Part shown: one piece after another, positions 1-9,638 of the stretch
Layout of the letters: every line of letters starts with the position of its first letter
Position numbering within the stretch: position 1 is the first letter of the stretch
Source: Mesostigma viride
Taxonomy: Eukaryota; Streptophyta; Mesostigmatophyceae; Mesostigmatales; Mesostigmataceae
Assembly (NCBI GenBank): GCA_009746045.1
Contig: RPFO01000485.1
Span: 576,383-640,382, forward strand
Reading direction: 5' to 3'
DNA: 64,000 nt
The notes under the pieces: generated by a model
The model's input: the letters and a program-made list of their open reading frames with translations, nothing else
Database searches by the model: none
What the model was told of the DNA's origin: nothing
Position numbers and translations under genes: made by a program

Positions 1-279
1 GTTAAGCCATGACTAGGACCCCATCCCCCTGTTCTTGCAAGCAAGGGCGTTAGCCCGGTGTACGGGCAACCGCCGCAGGATTCCGTGCCAGCGATTAGGG
101 GATTCCTTTTGTGGCTGGCCCACCCTGCCACTGCGTTGCATCACAATGGCGGATGCAGCTGCCTTGCTATCGTCAATTCCAAACAAAAATTTCCAACTCT
201 TACCGCAGCAGCCCTGGCTCCGCTATGCTGACCCTTGTCTTTGTTTCCTTGTGCTTGTTAACTCCTTGTCTCCCTGCAG

Positions 280-3232
280 GGCCACGCTGGAGCTGACGGA
301 TGACAGCGGTCCCTGTGATCGGCAGGTGGGCCGTGAAGAGACGTTGGGATGCGTATGTCAGACATGCAGAGAGCTGAAATATTTAAAGAAGTGTTAAACG
401 GGCTGCCGTGCTAGTGGCTGGGGGGCTCAATGGCTGATAAACTGCCGTGTGGGCCTGCCGCTGTCAAGAGACAGGGTGCAGAGCTTGCACAGGCTGCGCG
501 CTATGCCGCCAATCCTTGCCTTCACCGTGTGCTCATCTCCATCCAGCTGCAGCACTCCTGACAGCCCTGCCTGTAATACTTTCGCCTGTCATCATCCCAT
601 GCCCCGCTTGGCTGTATTGCTTGCCATGCAGTCCTTCAGTGCCCGCTCCAGTTGGTCCCGCGGGACATGTGCCAGGCACAGTAGGAGGCGTCCTACCCTT
701 GGTCTTACCCTTGTGGCCCTTGTGGCACATTCATGGGTGCCCTTCCCTCACATGTGCTGTGTCATGCGTGGCCCCCAGCTTTGTGGCCACGGGTCATCGT
801 GTGCTGCGTCATGCGTGGCCCCCTGCTTTGTGGCCACGGGAATCCTCTCCTGCCCCCTCACCTCCTGTGTTTTTCCCCGTCAGATTTCCAGCTGGAGATC
901 TGCCAGACACATCAACTTGCACCCTAACGTTGCTCGCCTCTTATCATTCGCGCCACCCTGCGTGATGATCGTGACTTCCCCAGTCGTTCAAACTGGAGAT
1001 CTGCCAGCGCATGCGCGACCACCCGGAGTTCCTGATCCCGCGCGCCAAGTTCGACCAGGGCATGCGCCGGCGGTGGCTCAAGGGAAACAAGGGCCTGGTA
1101 CGCGGCGAGGCCTGTGCACCGCCATTCCTCTTGTCCCTCAGGACTCACTGTGCGCCTTCCCACCCCGTTGTCCCTGTGATCCAAGCGCACGGTTCGCACA
1201 GGTGCTTGCATGGTATTCGTGTGCCTGTGTCCCCCGCATGCTTGCCTGTGCTCCCTCATGCCAACGTGTGTGCGCTTGAGCGCGTGGGCGGCAACCCCTG
1301 CGCCATGCGCAGCTGCGTGTTGGACTTTGGGCCAATGCCGCACGGCTATCCAGGACGACATTTGCGTGGCAGCCTGAGACAATTGTTTTGAAATGAGTAC
1401 AGTCAGAACGTGATGATGAATTGTTCAAATGGTCTTGTGCCTGCTTGGCTGATGTTGGTGGTCATCACAACAGATGGCATTCCGCACGGTTGAAAACGGG
1501 TGTATCAGCTTCAAGCAGTGGCACATCGAGGTATGCTCGTGGGGAGACTGACACACCCACAGGAGGGGGGGGAGGGGACATACCCCCCCAATTTCGGCAC
1601 TCAAGGGGGCACGTCTTTTTGTTGTCCAGCGGCGACTATCACCGTCCAAAATGGAAATATTCTGAGCGCAATCCCTGGCCAAAATGGGCCGCGCCGGAAA
1701 CCGAGTGCACGCTGGTTGTGGGAGATGTGGCCCTATACGCTATGGGAGGTAGTCAGGACCGTCCGGACTTGTGACCCACACTACCTAGCGCCCTCCAGCA
1801 TGTGCTGCATGGCATGTAACGTAGGACTTGTGACCCGCACTACCTAGCGCCCTCCAGCATGTGCCGCGTGGCATGCAACTTCGGTACATTAAAAGTGCCT
1901 TAGTGCGCGTATGCGCCGCAGTATTTACAGCAGTGTCTCTCCCTGGGGTGTAAAAGCAAAGCGCCGGACCAACTTTTATGTACCAAGGTGCGTGCGCACC
2001 GTCCTAAAAACTGGCACTGGGTAGAATTTTCGAACGCACTCCGGTTCTCTTTTTCTGGCGTCGTTTTCAAAAATCCAACTTCAGCGCACTCCGTTGTATA
2101 ATTCTGGTGCAGGGGCGAATTTTCCTGGTTCTCGGAGCTCACTCCACGTCTGAGGGGGCCCCATTGGACCTAACTTGGATTGTGCAGTTAAGCTGAGACG
2201 CCCCCCCCCTCTCATCGCTCGGATTATGTTCGGATTTCTCTGAAAATAGTTTATTAAACAGAATGCGGAAAAGAAAGAGCCGCCACAACCTTGTGGCTGT
2301 ACATGCAGAAAGGCTTGTTAGACGAACGGGGACGGCTTGTTGTTTACCGGGGAATCCTACTGCCGGCAACTAGCTTTGCCTTTTGTAACTCAGGCGCCGT
2401 TTGTTGGAACGGCTGGCCATGTGTGGAATGCTGACGGTCGTTGCGTCAAAAAGCTGTAATAAAATCTGGTGTCACCAGCACTCACCAATGGATTGGTGTG
2501 CTGCTTGGTTGGGTAGTGTGTTCAGGTTTGCATTCGTATAGTACACATGGCCTGACAGCTCAGACGTGTGACAGATCAGCTGGCTGGCTGAATTATTAAA
2601 TTGTCAGCGTTAGGATATTTCTGGTTTTGCCGTTTCCCATTTTGATGGTAGGCTTGATAAGCATGGTCGGCGGGTTGTGACCCGTAATTGTTTCTTCCCA
2701 CCCATCCCACCCTTGGGGGCTCTTGCTCCTGCATGCGAGGGAGACGAGATGACTAAAGGCAGGGGCTCTACTCATTGTTTTGTTTCTCTGAGACCCCCCC
2801 CCTTTCTCTGGGCATGCGAGCATCTGTTGGCATGGACCATGCGGATGTTGTCTTTCCCTAGCATGCCAAGTTGTATGAAACATCCCTAAGATGTTCCTCA
2901 AGAATGCTTACCCCAGCCCTCGAGTGTGGGCTTGAGCGTGTAAGGTGATGTTTCCCAAGTCCTCCTTTGACAGATGGGCATGCTTGGCATAGCTGGGTGC
3001 TGGCATGCTGCATTCTGGCCTCTGGCTGGGCATGCCGTCGCCTTGGCGACCCATGCATCCCGCTGCCAAGGCGCGGAATACCCAGGGAAGGCCAGCTCTT
3101 ACTTCCGACGTTCCGACGTTCTGATTATGCTTTGTGATGGCAGCCAGCCACGCACAGCCCCTCTCACATGTGTTGCTTGCGGTCGTCTTGGCACTGGCTT
3201 GGCAACTTGTTTTCGTGGTTTCTGTGTGTGTA

Positions 3233-3292
<60 letters not shown>

Positions 3293-6200
3293 GTGTGTGT
3301 GTTCTGATTGGGCACGCCGCAAAGGTGAAAACCATTTGCGTTCAGTGCCGGTCCGCGGAAAACGTGGAAAAACACAATCTGCAAATGAATCCAGGCCGGA
3401 ATCGAACTGGGGATCTCTCGCACCAATTTTGCTGACTATAGGACGGACGTCTCCGGATCCTAGGGCATCGCCAACTGACTGTGTGTCTGCGTGTGAGTGG
3501 CATCCTGCGTCGCTTGGCGCTGCAGGTGGTCGACGTTTGCTTCAGGGACCCTGCCTTCAAGGACAGCCCCTGGGAGAGCGTCCACGTGGTTTCCCATGAT
3601 GGTGATGTGCGTGAGGGCATGCGTTCCTGCCGTTGCTTCCCCTGATGGTGATGTGCGTGAGGGCATGCGTTCCTGCCATTGCTTCCCCTGATGGTGATGT
3701 GCGTGAGGGCATGCGTTCCTGCCATTGCTTCCCCTGATGGTGATGTGAGTGAGGGCATGAGTTCCTGCGGTAAAGGCTAAGCTTTTGCGGTGTCGGGTCA
3801 TGACTGCACTCGCTGGTTGATGCGTGCACAGCACGGCCGCTGGTCGACGAGTGCACAGCTTGTTGGTGAGTGCACTGTGTGGTCCTTGCTTCTGGTCCTG
3901 CGGTCCCTGTTCTACTGCCCCACAAGCGACCTGGGGGCTGTGCTTCTTCCCTTTGTGGCCATGACCACGGCGGCGGTGTGGCGTCTAAGTTCCATCCCCG
4001 GTCGTCTCATCGCTCCATTCCGCTGCCTATTTGCGTGCAGGAGGATTGGGAGGATCGTTGCAACCCCTGGGAGCTGATGCGGACGCCACAGGTGAGCCCT
4101 CGTGTCATGTACACGACATGGGGATTCGTGGATGGTCCATACATGGTCAGAACACAATGGCTGGCCATTCCTTTGGTGCTCATCGGCGGGGCCATCGCGT
4201 CCTGGGAGGCATCTTCACGCCGTTTACTGTTTGCTGCGGGAGCGTCGCCATTCCTCCCTTCTTCGCCATTCGTTCCTTATTCGTGAGTGGCCGCATGGCC
4301 TTATCTGTTATGTTGCTGCCCTGTCGCATGTCTGTGTGGTACGCGTGCCTCGGTCGTGCGGATCTATCTGCCCGCATGCCGCCGAGTGTTGCTTATCAAC
4401 GCATGCCGCCGAGTGTTGCTTATCAAGGATGGGTGCAAGCCAGGCATAACGACCGCATGGTGTGTTTGTAACCGCCCCCTGCATGGGACATGGCAGGATG
4501 TCTGGACACCTGCGACGCTGGACGCGGTCGTGCGCAACCGTGTGCTGGAAAACTTTGCAGAGGCCGAGCGATTGACGGCGGAGGCGCGGGAAGGAAAGAA
4601 CCAGCAGGTGGGTGGGGACAAGGGGAGTACCAGGTGGGTGGGTGGGTAGCGCCGTGAACGAACACAGATTCTGACAGTATTTCATGAGCCCAAAACGCGG
4701 ACGCCTGAGGTGGGTGGGAACAGGGGTGGCGCGGTGATGCGGTAGCAGCGATCGGGAGAGCAGCTTGCCAAGGTAGGGGCGGCGGGCGACCAGAGGGGTG
4801 CCACCTGCCAGCAGATGGAGTGGCATGCAGAGTGCAAATGCACTTCATTGCGAATGGATTCATTTTTCTTGGGCTACACAACGGGCAAGGGGGCTCTCAG
4901 CAGATGGTTGATTGGATGTGTCAGGGTTGCGTGGGATTTTGCAGTCGGCTATCACTACCCTGAAGGGCGTGCAAGGCCGTGCGTACGCGGCCGGCACTGC
5001 TTGGTTGGCGGCCAGGAAGTAACGCGCCCGAGTGCAGCGGCATGCGGCACCGTGCACGTCGGTAAAGGGGAGATGCCGCCTTTTCCTAATCATCATGGCT
5101 GTTCTGATCATAGACCCTACGGTTTATCTGTGCACTGCCTCTGCCGCTCCCCGCCTGCTTGGGCCCCGCACCCGTGCAGGAGCCGGCCTACCTGTTCTTC
5201 GAGTGGTTTGGAAAACTCGAGGACATGCTCGATCTCCCAGGCTACACAGACACGTACGTACTGCCACCGCCAGCATCCCCAGGTGCTTGCTCTTGCTTGC
5301 TCCGCGTCTGCCTGCAACAGCAGTCATGTTTTGCGATCCTGTTCGGGGTTCGATATCTGTTGCTGCCGTGATCCATCATGCGGCGACAGCGCAGCGGACG
5401 CTTGTGCCAAATTTCACGCGTGCGCCAGCTGTTAGAGACAAGCCAACCCACGTTGGGTGTCCGCTCGATGCACGTTGGTCGGGTGTCCGCTCGATGCACG
5501 TTGGTCGGGTGTGCGCTCGATGCCCGTTGGTCGGGTGTGCGCTCGATGCGCGTTGGTCGGGTGTGCGCTCGATGCGCGTTGGTCGGGTGTGCGCTCGATG
5601 CGCGTTGGTCGGGTGTCCGCTCGATGCAGGTTGGTCGGGTGTCCGCTCGATGCACGTTGGTCGGGTGTGCGCTCGATGCCCGTTGGTCGGGTGTCGATGC
5701 GCGTTGGTCGGGTGTCCGCTCGATGCGCGTTGGTCGGGTGTGCGCTCGATGCGCGTTGGTCGGGTGTCCGCTCGATGCACGTTGGTCGGGTGTGCGCTCG
5801 ATGCAGGTTGGTCGGGTGTCCGCTCGATGCGCGTTGGTCGGGTGTCCGCGCGATGCACGTTGGTCGGGTGTGCGCTCGATGCAGGTTGGTCGGGTGTCCG
5901 CTCGATGCCCGTTGGTTGGGTGTCCGCTCGATGCAGGTTGGTCGGGTGTCCGCTCGATGCAGGTTGGTCGGGTGTCCGCTCGATGCACGTTGGTCGGGTG
6001 TGCGCTCGATGCGCGGTGGTCGGGTGTCCGCTCGATGCGCGGTGGTCGGGTGTCGATGCACGTTGGTCGGGTGTCCGCTCGATGCAGGTTGGTCGGGTGT
6101 CCGCTCGATGCGCGGTGGTCGGGTGTCCGCTCGATGCACGTTGGTCGGGTGTGCGCTCGATGCAGGTTGGTCGGGTGTCCGCTCGATGCGCGGTGGTCGG

Positions 6201-7534
6201 GTGTGTGCTCGATGCGCGTTGGTCGGGTGTCCGCTCGATGCACGTTGGTCGGGTGTGCGCTCGATGCAGGTTGGTCGGGTGTCCGCTCGATGCACGTTGG
6301 TCGGGTGTGCGCTCGATGCAGGTTGGTCGGGTGTCCGCTCGATGCGCGTTGGTCGGGTGTGCGCTCGATGCGCGTTGGTCGGGTGTCCGCTCGATGCGCG
6401 TTGGTCGGGTGTGCGCTCGATGCCCGTTGGTCGGGTGTGCGCTCGATGCGCGGTGGTCGGGTGTCGATGCACGTTGGTCGGGTGTCCGCTCGATGCAGGT
6501 TGGTCGGGTGTCCGCTCGATGCGCGGTGGTCGGGTGTCCGCTCGATGCACGTTGGTCGGGTGTGCGCTCGATGCAGGTTGGTCGGGTGTCCGCTCGATGC
6601 GCGTTGGTCGGGTGTCCGCTCGATGCGCGTTGGTCGGGTGTCGATGCACGTTGGTCGGGTGTCCGCTCGATGCGCGTTGGTCGGGTGTCCGCTCGATGCG
6701 GTTCTCCTTGAGTGGAAACAGGGAGCATCCGGATCGGAAGAGGGGGGCGGGGGGGGAAAGCGTGGGCACTGGGCAGGCGGGTGTGGTGGTGATGTCAGTT
6801 CACTAAGGGATGTTTACACAGGCAGAAACAAGTGCTGTATTATCATTCTTACATTGTTTCTTTCATGTTACTTATACGCCCGAATCGATGTAGGTGTTTA
6901 GTGGAATGCTGAAACGTTGATAGCGACAGATGCGTTGTTGCAAGTTAAAAAAAGTGCATGTGTCTAATCTTTGCAAGCCGGAAGTGCTATTGCGGGATGC
7001 GGTTGTCCTCCGCTATGCAGGGCAACTAGCCACCAATAGCTTCCCTCAGTTCCTTTCTTTGCGAGCCACGATGCACTTTTGAATAGTGCGAGGCCATGTA
7101 CGATCTGAGAGGTGCTCGCACTGCGACAATATCTAGTCAGCAAATCTTACATCAACTGGGTTTATGTGTGTACTTCTATAAAACTGGATATAATGATAGC
7201 TTCAGTATATGCCACCCTTGACTCTTGTTTTCTATTCCCATGCTTACCAACATGTCACATGCACCATGTGCTGCGCGTCACACACATCTCCAAACCTTCT
7301 TGTTCTTCGATGCTTGACCGCATGTGCAGCGTCGCTCTCCCCATGGCCGCCAGCATCATCAAGGCGCGCCTGGAAAACGGGTTCTACCGCTCCCCCGCCG
7401 CCGTCAAGCACGACCTGGACCTCATGATCGGCAACGCGCAGCTGTATGGCGCGTTGCTGGCAGAGATGCACCCGTCCCCAGTACAGGTGGCAGATCAGCT
7501 GGCGAATGTGCTGCTGCGGGGATTCCCTGCATGA
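280..7534 (+). CDS. BRWD/PHIP-like bromodomain protein, C-terminal exons (5' end off window)
   Basis: Seven exons join in frame: 280-325, 984-1097, 3526-3606, 4041-4091, 4497-4607, 5180-5253, 7330-7534 (TGA). Together they give about 226 residues. The order matches the C-terminal part of BRWD/PHIP proteins: a beta-rich segment (LELTDD, then PEFLIPRAKFDQGMRRRW), a segment ending in DWEDRCNPWELM that parallels the family's SPWD motif, and a bromodomain with DLPGYTDT joined across a 2-kb intron to VALPMAASIIKARLENGFYR and DLMIGNAQLY. Family knowledge: these WD40-bromodomain proteins read acetylated or methylated chromatin, and some are DCAF substrate receptors of CUL4-DDB1. The WD repeats must lie left of the window. 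All introns are GT-AG. The bromodomain looks short and lacks the usual Asn-rich ending seen in strong acetyl-lysine readers; binding activity is not established. Family assignment is fairly sure, orthology less so. Confidence 0.5.
755..840. repeat. 2 x about 49-bp tandem repeat in BRWD intron
   Basis: Two adjacent near-identical units, each containing GTCATGCGTGGCCCCC and TTTGTGGCCACGGG. The array is intronic and no function is visible. Confidence 0.5.
881..912 (+). other. Decoy copy of the 5' edge of BRWD exon 984-1097
   Basis: About 100 bp before the real exon, the intron contains CTGGAGATCTGCCAG preceded by a CAG acceptor-like end. The same 15-mer opens the real exon at 995. The decoy then diverges (ACACATC instead of CGCATGC). 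It is read as a degraded duplicate of an exon edge. Confidence 0.5.
1770..1875. repeat. 2 x about 59-bp tandem repeat
   Basis: Two units sharing GGACTTGTGACCC and CTACCTAGCGCCCTCCAGCA in a BRWD intron. The rest of this intron (1880-3220) shows no convincing gene or repeat family. Confidence 0.5.
3222..3303. repeat. (GT)n microsatellite
   Basis: A near-perfect GT dinucleotide run, interrupted by ATTT near the start and a missing G near 3291, inside a BRWD intron. Confidence 0.5.
3594..3770. repeat. 4 x 46-bp repeat of exon end plus 5' splice site
   Basis: The BRWD exon ends ...GATGGTGAT at 3606 with donor GTGCGTGAGG. The unit GATGGTGATGTGCGTGAGGG recurs with a 46-bp period, the GGTG start lying at 3601, 3647, 3693 and 3739. 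The first copy is the real junction and the next three are intronic. Because 46 is not a multiple of three, use of a later donor would shift frame. Confidence 0.5.
4374..4428. repeat. 2 x 27-bp tandem repeat
   Basis: Two copies of a unit containing GCCGCCGAGTGTTGCTTATC, 70 bp before the BRWD exon at 4497. Confidence 0.5.
5455..6703. repeat. 26-bp minisatellite, about 48 units, with higher-order structure
   Basis: The unit core is GGTCGGGTGTSCGCTCGATG followed by a variable hexamer (CACGTT, GCGTT, AGGTT or CGGTG types). Four units lack 5 bp and read TGTCGATGC, starting at 5692, 6051, 6462 and 6639. Their spacings (359, 411, 177) equal whole 26-bp units plus one 21-bp unit. A block of variants around 6035-6190 recurs at 6446-6600, a 411-bp higher-order duplication. 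The array fills the intron that splits the bromodomain. Since 26 is not divisible by 3, all frames stay open and yield spurious long reading frames. Confidence 0.5.
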
Positions 7535-8059
7535 GGGACTCGGTTGATGTCATCTGTCTGTGAGGGCAACCCCCGGGGTTCGGGGTCACTTTTCTGCAGG
7601 ATAAGCGCAGCCACCTCGTGCCCAACGCGGTAGACCAGCCCTGCCTTCTAGCTAGTGGGTTCAAGTGTGGCACTTGCTCATGGAATGCAGATCGAGAACT
7701 TGCCTCTGCATGTCACGGGATTGCGTGTCTGCACGACAAATGGATGGGCCAGTTATAATGTGAGACATGTATGCAGACACGTGAGACATGTATGCATGGA
7801 TGAGGGCATCTCGCATAGTGTAAGGCATCATGTTGAAGTGTGAACACAAAGTTGTTTTTGTATTAGATGCATCAGGTGGTGCATACCCGACCATGGTGTA
7901 ACGCACACAAATTTTCAGAGGTTTTAATTCTCTGCCTTGGTGCGGTCGTGGGAGCAGTTCTCGTCTGTGGCACATGCATCGCCAAGTGTTTATTTATTGA
8001 TTATGACTGTATGCCATTCAAGTGTCTATGCCATTCAAGTGTTATGCCTTCAAAGGTTT
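7535..8059. other. BRWD 3' flank, no gene seen
   Basis: About 525 bp after the BRWD stop codon with no convincing reading frame or RNA gene. It presumably contains the 3' UTR and polyadenylation site; no signal was clear enough to call. Confidence 0.5.
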
Positions 8060-8068
8060 GCCAGGCCA

Positions 8069-8220
8069 TTAAATTAAATTGAATTAAATTGGAACATATC
8101 TCCGTTGGGAGTACATGTAGCACATATCCCTGAGAAGGGGCATGTGGCTTTGGGTTAATACATTCTGGGCCCGCTACTTCCTGCAAGGGTAGGGTGTAAA
8201 CTACACCCGCTCTGGTGCTA
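8069..8220 (-). mobile_element. Short 5'-truncated LINE-like copy (copy 1) with 9-bp TSD
   Basis: Minus-strand 3' end of the same family as the copy at 8269-9349. The shared segment runs from GGTGTAGTTTACACC to the 3' terminus and ends in a short pentamer tail of AATTT/AATTC units. It is flanked by the direct repeat GCCAGGCCA at 8060-8068 and 8221-8229. A 3' tail, 5' truncation and flanking duplication are the standard marks of target-primed reverse transcription. Confidence 0.5.
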
Positions 8221-8268
8221 GCCAGGCCAAGACCTTGGTCCAATTAAAGTTAACCATGTAATGTGACA

Positions 8269-8511
8269 AGATTTCTTTTCTCAGACGCCGCAAGCGGCTC
8301 GAGAAGACTCACTTCACCCTGGACGACGACTTGACCCTGGCGCAGCAACAACGTCGACAGGAGCTATGGCCGACCTACCTCCATGCAGCGCTCTGGCATA
8401 CCATGGCGGGGAAATAAGCCGGTGTACTGGAAGGGGGCGGCCATCTACGTCGGGCACAAGCCCTGGCAGGCGACCCCCGCGGCCCCAGCGACTCCAGATG
8501 CCCCAGCTTAG
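8269..8511 (+). pseudogene. LINE ORF1-like C-terminal fragment, frameshifted
   Basis: The translation starts DKISFLRRRKRLEKTHFTL and continues DDDLTLAQQQRRQELWP. After a stop at 8416-8418 and a frame change it continues KPVYWKGAAIYVGHKPW to a stop at 8509-8511. A basic helix, then the D-D-D-L-T-x-A-Q motif, then an aromatic W-K-G-A-x-I-Y-V strand is the pattern of the nucleic-acid-binding C-terminal half of L1-type ORF1 proteins. This is inferred from motif shape, so confidence is moderate. Confidence 0.5.
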
Positions 8512-9349
8512 GGGATCGAATACAGCAGTAGTAGTGTAGAATAGTCAGGGCCTAGCCACCGTGGCCTAATTGTACATGTACGCCTACTACAGGCACTATA
8601 CCAGCTGATGCATTGGCATTATTTAGTCATGTACATGTGTGCCTATGATGTGCCACACACCAGCTGATGCCTAGCTTTATTTAGTCATGTTTTGCCCATG
8701 CAGGGGGTTCCTCTCTGCTGAGAAGCCATGCCCTTAAGCTAGCCAATTTGTATAGCCATGCTGATCTTCCCCCCCTATGTCAGCGCCTTTCGGTAGGTGC
8801 TAGGATAGTCGGTAGGTGCTAGGATAGTGGGGTGCAGGTGCACTTTGTGCACCCAGAGCAGGTGTAGTTTACACCCTACCCTTGCAGGAAGTAGCCCAGA
8901 GTGTATTAAAAGCCATATGCCCCTTCTAGCTCAGAGATATGTGCTACATATACTCCCAACGGAGTTCTGTTCCAGTTCAATTCAATTCAATTCAATTCAA
9001 TTCAATTCAATTCAATTCAATTCAATTCAATTCAATTCAATTCAATTCAATTCAATTCAATTCAATTCAATTCAATTCAATTCAATTCAATTCAATTCAA
9101 TTCAATTCAATTCAATTCAATTCAATTCAATTCAATTCAATTCAATTCAATTCAATTCAATTCAATTCAATTCAATTCAATTCAATTCAATTCAATTCAA
9201 TTCAATTCAATTCAATTCAATTCAATTCAATTCAATTCAATTCAATTCAATTCAATTCAATTCAATTCAATTCAATTCAATTCAATTCAATTCAATTCAA
9301 TTCAATTCAATTCAATTCAATTCAATTCAATTCAATTCAATTCGATTCA
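8269..9349 (+). mobile_element. 5'-truncated LINE-like copy (copy 2) with (TTCAA)75 tail and 13-bp TSD
   Basis: The insertion is bounded by ATGTAATGTGACA at 8256-8268 and 9350-9362. From the 5' side it holds the end of an ORF1-like reading frame (to 8511), a 3' UTR of about 465 bp, and a pentanucleotide tail. A 70-bp stretch (8265-8334) is identical to 53272-53341 (inverted) in the second LINE-like region, and the last 330 bp resemble 58168-58440. No endonuclease or reverse transcriptase is present, so this copy is nonautonomous. Confidence 0.5.
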
Positions 9350-9350
9350 A
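8976..9350. repeat. (TTCAA)75 pentanucleotide array
   Basis: Exactly 375 bp of TTCAA with a single variant unit (TTCGA at 9341-9345). It lies directly at the 3' end of LINE-like copy 2 and is read as its hugely expanded tail, since copy 1 ends in about 22 bp of related pentamers. Confidence 0.5.
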
Positions 9351-9638
9351 TGTAATGTGACATTGCCGGCGCCACGCAGCAAATTCCTCTATGAGGTGAA
9401 AAATGAAGATGTGATGGTAGTATAATATGTTTACCAAACGCCTTTGAGATATTGAATATTGCAACCTACAATATATCTCAAAATTCCAAACACCTTTTGC
9501 GCATTCATAACCACTTCCCCCCACCTTTGAGCGCTTGCTGGTTGGTGCACCGCTATATCTACCTTGTACGTACTACTGTTTGATCCATCGACACTGGGCA
9601 TGGCACCCAAAGAGAGCTAGCATAAAGCCGCTGCAATA

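Noticed and set aside
1-279. Possible further BRWD exon upstream of 280.
   Set aside because: Candidate acceptors exist (for example near 80) but the encoded residues do not match the family, and no donor fits.
3390-3462. tRNA-like stretch on the minus strand with a TTCGATT loop and a plausible acceptor stem.
   Set aside because: The T-stem has mismatches, the anticodon loop lacks U33 and the D-arm consensus is missing. At best it is a decayed tRNA or SINE fragment.
5455-6703. CRISPR-like appearance of 26-, 32- and 34-bp repeat arrays.
   Set aside because: Repeats are directly adjacent with no unique spacers, and the setting is eukaryotic introns.
8075-8985. The 120-bp inverted similarity at both sides looked like long terminal inverted repeats of a DNA transposon or MITE.
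   Set aside because: Each side has its own target-site duplication (9 bp and 13 bp) and its own pentamer tail, so they are two separate LINE-like insertions in opposite orientation.
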